DNA from: Clostridiales bacterium
GTDB lineage: Bacteria > Bacillota > Clostridia > Oscillospirales > Ruminococcaceae
Assembly (NCBI GenBank): GCA_029007575.1
Contig: JAQXIB010000275.1
Span: 1 to 5,182 of the forward strand
Direction: 5' to 3'
DNA: 5,182 nt
Below the pieces are notes generated by a model. The model saw only the letters and a list, made by a program, of their open reading frames with translations. It did not search any database and was not told the DNA's origin. The translations under genes and the position numbers were made by a program. This document shows positions 1 to 5,182 of the stretch, piece by piece (the first letter of the stretch is position 1; the number at the start of each line of letters is the position of its first letter).

Positions 1-1313
1 TCGGAAAAACGCATTGCAGATGGGGAATGAAGGGCTTCAGAGATGTTGTGCAGCATGGAATGGGGTATTCCTATCTGAATGCGGGAGCAGTCAGAAAAAT
101 TTTGATCAAATGCATGAAGCATCAATATTCCAACGGATTTGCAGTGCGTTCTTTTCCGGCGATCCATTCGGATTCCGCCATGGAGTACAATGACAGTTCG
201 ACCTGGCTTGTTTATACGGTGACAGAATATCTGAAAGAAAGCGGAGATTTTGCTTTTTTGGAAGAGCAAATTCCTTTTTTAGATCAAGGAGCTTCTACGG
301 TGCTGGAGCGGCTTGACTTAATTGTAACCTCTGTATATCGCGACAGAGGAGAGCGCGGCTTGGTCAGAATGCGGGGAGGAGATTGGAACGATTCTTTGAC
401 GCAGGTCGGTACGAAAGGACGCGGCGAAAGTGTATGGCTGTCGATGTTTCTTGCTAAGGCACTGCTGATCATGTCGGAACTTTTCTCTTTTCTGAATCGG
501 GATCATTCCCGCTATGACGAAATGTATCAGAAACTGAAAAAGGCGATCAATGATAATGCATGGGATGGCGAATGGTATCTTTGCGCAATTAATGATGTTG
601 ATGAAAAAATCGGATCCAAAGAAAGTGAACAGGCAAAAATATTTTTGAACATGCAGTCATGGGCATTGATTTCGGAGGTTGCCGGCTGTGAGAAAATAGA
701 TCTTATGATCCGTTCGGTAGATAAATATTTAAAAACCGAGTACGGCTATCTTTTGAATTATCCTGCCTATACCAAGCTTGACGAAAACATCGGCAGACTC
801 AGTGCCATAGAACCGGGAACGCTGGAAAACGCCACATCTTATACCCACGGAAACGCTTTTTACATTTACGGCTTGCTGTGCTGCGGCAGGGGAGATGCGG
901 CATATGATCTGTTAAAGAAAATTAATCCGCAGAATAAATATTTGGAAAATCTGCCGATCGTGCCGTATGTATATGCTAATTGCTACTATGGACCCGATTA
1001 TGTCAAATGCCCCGGGAAGATGGAGCATAGCTGGATTACCGGCTCGGTAAACTGGCTGACGCAAGATATCCTTGATTTTATGCTTGGAGTCAGAAGAACA
1101 TATATGGGATTAAGGATTCATCCGGTGCTGCCTGCCGTATTTGGCGAAGTGTCGGTTCATCGAAGATATCGGGGATGTGAATATGAAATTCATATTCATC
1201 ATCAGGGAGATTGTGTCAAGCGTATCACGGTGAATGGCGCGGAGCATCCGGTAAAAGAAGTATTGCCTTGTTTGCGCGGAAAAACCATGGATGTAGAAGT
1301 GTATATGGCATAA
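1..1313 (+). CDS. GH94 family beta-glycoside phosphorylase, C-terminal part (5' end outside window)
   Basis: Predicted cytoplasmic inverting phosphorylase of glycoside hydrolase family 94 (cellobiose/chitobiose/cellobionate phosphorylase group), which cleaves a beta-linked disaccharide or oligosaccharide with phosphate to give an alpha-sugar 1-phosphate. The frame is open to the left edge (first full codon at 3), so the ATG at 27 is probably internal. Numbering from that Met: a KGFRD motif (2-6), matching the GFRD substrate-site segment of the family; GGDWND (117-122, bases 375-392), whose DWND holds the general-acid Asp in characterised members; GRGESVWL (131-138); WDGEWY (179-184); and IGSKES then FLNMQSW, a block typical of the (alpha/alpha)6 barrel. 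YTHGNAFYIYG (272-282) and HSWITGS (334-340) fit the phosphate-side loops. The end, LGVRRTYMGLRIHPVLP then a VHRRYRG strand, is the usual C-terminal beta-sandwich. Family members are often about 800 residues, so roughly half is missing. The family call is firm; the sugar acceptor is not determined. Confidence 0.9.
   Translation, partial: GKTHCRWGMKGFRDVVQHGMGYSYLNAGAVRKILIKCMKHQYSNGFAVRSFPAIHSDSAMEYNDSSTWLVYTVTEYLKESGDFAFLEEQIPFLDQGASTVLERLDLIVTSVYRDRGERGLVRMRGGDWNDSLTQVGTKGRGESVWLSMFLAKALLIMSELFSFLNRDHSRYDEMYQKLKKAINDNAWDGEWYLCAINDVDEKIGSKESEQAKIFLNMQSWALISEVAGCEKIDLMIRSVDKYLKTEYGYLLNYPAYTKLDENIGRLSAIEPGTLENATSYTHGNAFYIYGLLCCGRGDAAYDLLKKINPQNKYLENLPIVPYVYANCYYGPDYVKCPGKMEHSWITGSVNWLTQDILDFMLGVRRTYMGLRIHPVLPAVFGEVSVHRRYRGCEYEIHIHHQGDCVKRITVNGAEHPVKEVLPCLRGKTMDVEVYMA
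1178..1198. repeat. 21-base near-perfect palindrome inside the GH94 gene
   Basis: Two perfectly complementary 10-base arms, TGAATATGAA (1178-1187) and TTCATATTCA (1189-1198), flank a single central A. It lies in the codons for the Cys-Glu-Tyr-Glu-Ile-His stretch of the C-terminal beta-sandwich, about 215 bases before the GH2 start. The shape is that of an operator for a dimeric repressor, but a chance product of the coding sequence is equally possible. No known regulator's site is recognised. Confidence 0.4.
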
Positions 1314-1397
1314 ATCATATTGCGCGCGGTTAGGCGTGTCTTTTAAATATTTTTCGTATGTTGTGTTCCGAATCAGCAGGATAATTGAAAAATAAAC

Positions 1398-1401
1398 GAG
1401 G
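1398..1401 (+). promoter_or_regulatory. Probable ribosome binding site of the GH2 gene
   Basis: GAGG lies 13 bases before the ATG at 1415, a somewhat long but usable spacing. The alternative in-frame TTG at 1385 has only a weak AGG (1378-1380) four bases upstream. The purine box together with the ATG therefore favours 1415. The remainder of the 101-base gap (1314-1414) holds no convincing promoter or terminator, so co-transcription with the GH94 gene is plausible. Confidence 0.5.
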
Positions 1402-1414
1402 TAATCATAAAAAT

Positions 1415-3733
1415 ATGAAAGAACAATCGAGACCGATCAATACCGGATGGCACTTTACGTTTGCTCCTCACAGCGAATATATGAAATCATATGCCGATCG
1501 GGAACTGTCCACGGTACAAGCGTTAGAGAACAGTTTTCCGTCGCATTATCCGGCAGCTGTGCCGGGAAACTTTGAATTGGATTTGGAGAAAAACGGTATT
1601 ATTGATTTTGATCCGTTTTATGCCGAAAATATTTATCGTCTGCACCAATATGAAAATATGCATGCATGGTATTATTGCTGTTTTGCGGCTGAATATGAGC
1701 AGCACCAGATCCAGGAATTGGTGTTTGAGGGCTTGGATACTTATGCTACCGTGTATTTAAACGGACAAGTCATATTAGAAGCAGAGAATATGCTGATCCC
1801 GTATCATGTTGACGTGACCGGAAAGCTGGGAAAGAAAAATGAATTGGTGATCCATTTCAGACCCGCTTGCATTGAAGCAAGAAAATATCATTATACGGCG
1901 ATGGATACCGGTGCGTTTTATAATACGGAGAGTCTGGCAGTGCGCAAGGCACCTCATATGTACGGCTGGGATATTATGCCGCGGGCGGTGTCTTTGGGAA
2001 TTTGGCGTAATATTTATCTGGTGTATAAACCGGAAACCTATTTTGAAGAATACTTTTTTGATTGCACCGGCATTTCGGAAGAAACGCATACGGCAGCGGC
2101 CAGGTTTTTTTATAAAATACATACGAATGAGGATCTGCTGTCAGACGCGAAAGTTCGGATTTCCGGCTTCTGTGGGGATAGCTGCTTTTCGGAAACTCGG
2201 GTGACAACGTTCATTGCAGGAGCGATTTATTTAGAAATTCCGAATGCATATTTATGGTGGCCGAAGAATTACGGAAAACCCAATCAGTATCGCTTGAAAG
2301 CAGAATTTATCCTCAATGGAGAAACGGTTTGTGAAGCGGAATGGAAATCCGGTTTGCGAATCGTGGAAATCGACCGCAGCAGTGCCGACGGTAAGGATCA
2401 CGGGTTTTGTATAAAAGTTAACCACACACCGATCTTTGTTATGGGAACAAACTGGGTGCCTTTGGATGTGTTCCATTCCAGGGATCCGCAAAGATTAGAG
2501 CAGGCATTGAAGCTGCTGGATGATATCCAATGTAATATGGTACGCTGCTGGGGAGGAAACGTGTATGAAGATCATGATTTCTTTGACGCCTGCGATGAAA
2601 TGGGTATCATGGTTTGGCAGGATTTTGCGATGGCGTGCGGTCTTTATCCGCAAAACGAGGATTTTTACACTCGCATTCGGCAGGAAGCGGAAATCATTGT
2701 GAAACGTCTTCGCCGGCATCCTTCGCTGACTGTTTGGTGCGGCGATAACGAGTGTGATTTGTTTGCGGCAATTTGTTACGGATATACCACGCTTGATCCG
2801 AACAGCAATCAGATTACCCGCAGAATATTACCGGAGGTTTTAGCCCAAAATGCTCCGGGACTGCCGTATTTGCCAAGCTCGCCCTATATTATCCAAAAGG
2901 GATTGCCGCAATATGCGGAGGATCATTTGTGGGGGCCCAGAAATTATTTTAAGAGCTATTACTATGATCGGTCAAGCTGCTGTTTTGCGAGTGAAATAGG
3001 ATATCACGGATGTCCGTCCGCAAAGTCAGTGAAAAAATTTATTGACACGGAGCATTTGTGGCCGTATCAGGGAAATACCCAATGGTTTTGTCATGCAACG
3101 GCGCCGGTAGCTGATCCGGACGGAAACTTTAATTGCCGAATCGATCTGATGGCAGATCAGGTGAAAGAATTTTTTGGAGTCATTCCGGATCACTTGGAGC
3201 GATTTTCATTATTCAGTCAGATCGTGCAGGCAGAGGCGATGAAGCATTTTATTGAGAATTTTCGCGCTGCGAAGTGGGAAAAGACCGGACTGATATGGTG
3301 GAACCTGATTGATGGATGGCCGCAGTTTTCGGATGCAGTAGTGGATTATTATTTTGAAAAGAAGCTGGCATTTGATTTTATCAAACGGGCACAGCAGCCT
3401 GTTTGTATGATTGCCAAAGAGACGGACGGATGGAATCGTCAATTTGTGATTTGCAACGATACGGTGCAGAAAGTATCCTGCAACTATCAAATTATAGATT
3501 TGGTGACCGATCAAGTAGTGAATGCAGGGCAGATTTCTTTGGATAAAGGAGAAAACAGATGTGTTTGGGAGACACGATGTTTTTCCACTGAAAAAACCAT
3601 CTATTTTATGAAATGGACGATAGATGGCAAAGAATATTTCAATCATTATCTGAGCGGATATCCGACATTTGACCCGGATTGGTATATTGAATTGACGAAA
3701 AAAGCAGGAATTTTATCTTATACTAAAATCTAA
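1415..3733 (+). CDS. GH2 family glycosidase, beta-mannosidase type
   Basis: Predicted cytoplasmic retaining exo-glycosidase, most likely a beta-mannosidase (hydrolysis of terminal non-reducing beta-D-mannose). It has 772 residues from the ATG at 1415; a TTG at 1385 would add ten. The protein begins INTGWHF, the normal opening of the N-terminal sugar-binding sandwich, which runs to about residue 205 and includes GLDTYATVYLNG and GWDIMPRAVSLGIWRNIYL. An Ig-like domain follows (about 205-320), then the TIM barrel from GTNWVPLD (344-351). NMVRCWGGNVYED (374-386) and ILVWQDF-like IMVWQDF are beta-mannosidase hallmarks. The acid/base is Glu446 in WCGDNECD (codon 2750-2752) and the nucleophile Glu527 in ASEIGYHG (codon 2993-2995); both are intact. 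WWNLIDGWPQFSD (628-640) closes the active site. Many relatives reach about 850 residues; this one has only a short C-terminal sandwich (about 655-772). There is no signal peptide. It follows the GH94 gene at 101 bases on the same strand. A related GH2 activity (for example on glucosamine or glucuronic acid) cannot be excluded, though the motifs fit mannosidase best. Confidence 0.9.
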   Translation: MKEQSRPINTGWHFTFAPHSEYMKSYADRELSTVQALENSFPSHYPAAVPGNFELDLEKNGIIDFDPFYAENIYRLHQYENMHAWYYCCFAAEYEQHQIQELVFEGLDTYATVYLNGQVILEAENMLIPYHVDVTGKLGKKNELVIHFRPACIEARKYHYTAMDTGAFYNTESLAVRKAPHMYGWDIMPRAVSLGIWRNIYLVYKPETYFEEYFFDCTGISEETHTAAARFFYKIHTNEDLLSDAKVRISGFCGDSCFSETRVTTFIAGAIYLEIPNAYLWWPKNYGKPNQYRLKAEFILNGETVCEAEWKSGLRIVEIDRSSADGKDHGFCIKVNHTPIFVMGTNWVPLDVFHSRDPQRLEQALKLLDDIQCNMVRCWGGNVYEDHDFFDACDEMGIMVWQDFAMACGLYPQNEDFYTRIRQEAEIIVKRLRRHPSLTVWCGDNECDLFAAICYGYTTLDPNSNQITRRILPEVLAQNAPGLPYLPSSPYIIQKGLPQYAEDHLWGPRNYFKSYYYDRSSCCFASEIGYHGCPSAKSVKKFIDTEHLWPYQGNTQWFCHATAPVADPDGNFNCRIDLMADQVKEFFGVIPDHLERFSLFSQIVQAEAMKHFIENFRAAKWEKTGLIWWNLIDGWPQFSDAVVDYYFEKKLAFDFIKRAQQPVCMIAKETDGWNRQFVICNDTVQKVSCNYQIIDLVTDQVVNAGQISLDKGENRCVWETRCFSTEKTIYFMKWTIDGKEYFNHYLSGYPTFDPDWYIELTKKAGILSYTKI

Positions 3734-3748
3734 TGAAACACTTTCATT
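3733..3748. repeat. Short perfect palindrome at the GH2 stop codon
   Basis: Seven-base arms AATGAAA (3732-3738) and TTTCATT (3742-3748) surround CAC; the left arm overlaps the TAA stop of the GH2 gene. It resembles LacI/CcpA-type half-sites, but the centre is three bases and lacks the CG of a catabolite-responsive element, and no gene starts downstream on either strand. It may simply be a small 3' hairpin or chance. Confidence 0.3.
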
Positions 3749-3749
3749 C

Positions 3750-3845
3750 TTTCCGACCTGAATTGCACCGGAACGTGTTATCCTCCTTGCTGGGCGTTAG
3801 CCCAGCGTCGTCGTCTGCCTTTTTCGGTACAATTCATTCTCGAAA
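3750..3845. repeat. Nested imperfect inverted repeat of unknown function between GH2 gene and glpK
   Basis: Outer arms are TGAATTGCACCGGAA (3759-3773) and TTTCGGTACAATTCA (3822-3836). They pair over 15 positions with one C-A mismatch and one G-T wobble. A weaker extension pairs 3750-3756 with 3840-3845 across a small internal loop. Inside sits a perfect 7-base-pair hairpin GCTGGGC-GTTA-GCCCAGC (3789-3806). The stretch is richer in GC than its flanks and carries no ORF. On the minus strand it includes AAGGAGGA, but no start codon lies at a suitable distance. It is not followed by an immediate U-tract, so it is not a standard terminator. It could be a palindromic repeat unit, a small mobile-element remnant or a structured RNA; I do not recognise a known family. 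Confidence 0.5.
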
Positions 3846-3878
3846 ATTGATTAAAGCTTTCAATTAGATTTTAGTATT

Positions 3879-3934
3879 AAAAACCAAGAGGAGCTTTGCT
3901 CTGCGGCAGCAGACAAAGCACCTCTTGGTTTTTT
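3879..3934. terminator. Long bidirectional intrinsic terminator between convergent genes
   Basis: A near-continuous hairpin. The lower stem pairs 3879-3891 (AAAAACCAAGAGG) with 3921-3933 over 13 base pairs. After an A-A mismatch, GCTTTG (3893-3898) pairs with CAAAGC (3914-3919). After one bulged C, TCTGC (3900-3904) pairs with GCAGA (3909-3913) around a GGCA loop. Six T's (3929-3934) end it on the plus strand and five A's (3879-3883) supply the U-tract on the minus strand. It can therefore stop the GH94-GH2 transcript from the left and glpK from the right, whose stop codon lies seven bases from it. Confidence 0.88.
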
Positions 3935-3940
3935 CATCAA

Positions 3941-5182
3941 TCATTCTTCTGCCCAGGATTTGGCACGTTCTACTGCTTTGTGCCATCCTGACAGCAGTTT
4001 GTTGCGTTCTTCCTCGCGCATACGAGGGTAGTAAGTCTTTTCGGTTTTGCCTGATGCCGGAAGCATATGCTTGTTTTTCCAAAAGCCGGTCGATAAGCCG
4101 GCGAGATAAGCTGCTCCCAAGGCGGTCGTTTCCTTTAGCAACGGGCGGTAAATCGGTTTGTTTAAGATGTCAGCTTGAAATTGCATTAAAAAGTCATTCT
4201 CACTTGCGCCACCGTCTACCTTTAATTGCTTCGGATCGATCCCGGTATCCGAAACGATGGCATCGAGCAGATCTTTGGACTGATAGGCAATCGCTTCCAA
4301 TGCGGCACGGATCATGTGAGCGCGGTTGGTGCCGCGGGTAATCCCGATCATCATGCCGCGGGCAAACATATCCCAGTGCGGCGCACCCAGTCCGGTAAAT
4401 GCGGGAACGAGATAAACCCCTCCGTTGTCAGGCACTTTGGTTGCATAATATTGTGTATCGCGGGATTCGTCTATCAGGCGCATTTCATCCCGCAACCATT
4501 GTACGACTGCACCTGCTGTAAATACGCTGCCTTCAATTGCATATTGTGTCGGCTCTCCGGATAGAGAGGCAGCTATGGTCGTCAGCATACCGGAACGGCT
4601 GAAGCAAGGTGCTTCACCGGTGTTCATTAACAGGAAGCATCCGGTGCCGTAGGTGTTTTTTGTATCTCCTTTGGCAAAGCATTTTTGCCCGAATAATGCT
4701 GCTTGCTGGTCACCGGCAACGCCTGCAATCGGTACGTCGCAGCCGTTAATATTTGCCATGCCGTATATTTCTCCGGAACTTTTTACTTCGGGAAGCATAC
4801 ACCGAGGAATATCCAGCGCCTTTAGAATATGATCATCCCATTGCAGCGTATGTAGGTTAAACATCATTGTGCGGGAAGCGTTGGTATAATCGGTTGCAAA
4901 TATTTTTCCGCCCGACAGTTTCCACATCAGCCACGTATCCACCGTGCCGAACAGTAAATCTCCGTTTTCCGCGCGGGCATGTGCCCCCTCCACATGATCA
5001 AGGATCCATTTAATTTTAGTAGCGCTGAAATATGCGTCAATAATCAGTCCGGTATTCTCTTTTATGTAGTCTTTCAGCCCTGCCTTAATCAATTCTTCAC
5101 AGATGGAGGCAGTGCGGCGGCACTGCCACACGATCGCATTATGGATCGGCTTGCCGGTATGCCTGTCCCAGATGATTGTGGT
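3941..5182 (-). CDS. glpK: Glycerol kinase (N-terminus outside window)
   Basis: Cytoplasmic ATP:glycerol 3-phosphotransferase of the FGGY kinase family, making sn-glycerol 3-phosphate for glycolysis or lipid synthesis. The frame is open to the right edge: translation begins TTIIWDRHTGKPIHNAIVWQCRRT, matching E. coli GlpK from about residue 85, so about 84 residues (including the phosphate-binding DQGTTSSR region and the Arg-Glu glycerol ligands) lie outside. The GTG at 5131 is the internal Val of NAIVWQC, not a start. Visible are the glycerol-site Trp (partial residue 19, codon 5126-5128), the Tyr of DAYFSATK, FGTVDTWLMWKLSGG, TDYTNASRTMMFN, the catalytic Asp in AGDQQAALFGQ (residue 158, codon 4709-4711), NTYGTGCFLLMNTG, and the ATP-side GLGAPHWD and DGGASENDFLMQFQADI. 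Predicted full length is about 497, normal for the family. The 141-150 loop is three residues shorter than in E. coli and has Asn144 at the place of the HPr-phosphorylated His of Bacillus and Enterococcus. It is convergent to the GH2 gene and so in a separate transcript; its promoter is not in view. Confidence 0.98.
   Translation of the reverse strand, partial: TTIIWDRHTGKPIHNAIVWQCRRTASICEELIKAGLKDYIKENTGLIIDAYFSATKIKWILDHVEGAHARAENGDLLFGTVDTWLMWKLSGGKIFATDYTNASRTMMFNLHTLQWDDHILKALDIPRCMLPEVKSSGEIYGMANINGCDVPIAGVAGDQQAALFGQKCFAKGDTKNTYGTGCFLLMNTGEAPCFSRSGMLTTIAASLSGEPTQYAIEGSVFTAGAVVQWLRDEMRLIDESRDTQYYATKVPDNGGVYLVPAFTGLGAPHWDMFARGMMIGITRGTNRAHMIRAALEAIAYQSKDLLDAIVSDTGIDPKQLKVDGGASENDFLMQFQADILNKPIYRPLLKETTALGAAYLAGLSTGFWKNKHMLPASGKTEKTYYPRMREEERNKLLSGWHKAVERAKSWAEE

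Noticed and set aside
27..29. ATG at 27 as the start of the GH94 gene
   Set aside because: The frame stays open to the left edge, the Met sits directly before the GFRD core motif, and no ribosome binding site of suitable kind precedes it; family proteins need several hundred more N-terminal residues.
1320..1349. Sigma-70-like promoter (TTGCGC, 17 bases, TTAAAT) before the GH2 gene
   Set aside because: The -35 box matches only half of the consensus and the -10 is weak; not strong enough to call in AT-rich DNA.
3209..3646. Antisense open frame of 145 codons opposite the GH2 gene
   Set aside because: It lies wholly within a well-supported coding gene, shows no recognisable domain and no ribosome binding site; a shadow frame. 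The same applies to 1775-2122 (minus) and 3925-4341 and 4226-4564 (plus).
3734..3747. Catabolite-responsive (CcpA) element at TGAAACACTTTCA
   Set aside because: It is 13 rather than 14 bases, lacks the central CG, and lies downstream of one gene end with no promoter nearby.
3781..3788. Strong Shine-Dalgarno (AAGGAGGA) on the minus strand in the intergenic repeat
   Set aside because: The nearest ATG downstream on that strand is about 35 bases away and opens no meaningful frame.
3796..3806. Integron attC-like core (GTTAGCC) next to complementary sequence
   Set aside because: The core does not fit GTTRRRY at the third R, no partner RYYYAAC is present and there is no cassette structure or integrase.
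3941..3947. Third copy of TCATTCT at the glpK end
   Set aside because: It is only seven bases long and falls in the glpK stop and final Glu codons, so it is most likely coincidence.
5129..5131. GTG at 5131 as the start of glpK
   Set aside because: It encodes the Val of the conserved NAIVWQC segment and the frame continues to the right edge with typical GlpK sequence.

Overview
The window looks like a chromosomal segment from a low- to mid-GC Gram-positive anaerobe, probably a gut or rumen Firmicute (Clostridia or Erysipelotrichia type). This is inferred from moderate base composition, AT-rich intergenic DNA with a U-tract terminator, and protein sequences that read like firmicute carbohydrate enzymes. 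No marker in the window fixes the species.

Layout: two plus-strand genes converge on one minus-strand gene. At 1-1313 is the C-terminal half or more of a GH94 disaccharide/oligosaccharide phosphorylase, cut by the left edge. After a 101-base gap (1314-1414) comes a complete GH2 enzyme of the beta-mannosidase type (1415-3733). A non-coding stretch (3734-3940) holds an unexplained nested inverted repeat and then a long hairpin that fits a bidirectional terminator. Reading leftward from the right edge is glycerol kinase glpK (3941-5182), missing about 84 N-terminal residues.

How the genes may work together: neither the GH2 protein nor the visible part of the GH94 protein shows a signal peptide or membrane segment, so both probably act in the cytoplasm on imported oligosaccharides. 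A GH94 enzyme would split a beta-glycoside with phosphate, giving a sugar 1-phosphate, while the GH2 enzyme would remove a terminal beta-linked sugar, most likely mannose. Together they suggest use of a mixed beta-gluco/manno-type oligosaccharide, but substrate specificity cannot be read from sequence alone. glpK is convergent and belongs to a separate unit for glycerol use. Its regulatory loop lacks the histidine that HPr phosphorylates in Bacillus and Enterococcus.

I see no phage, IS, CRISPR, defence or clearly novel multi-gene system. The least explained items are the nested inverted repeat between the GH2 gene and glpK, the GlpK regulatory loop, the open specificity of the GH94/GH2 pair, and an intragenic 21-base palindrome.
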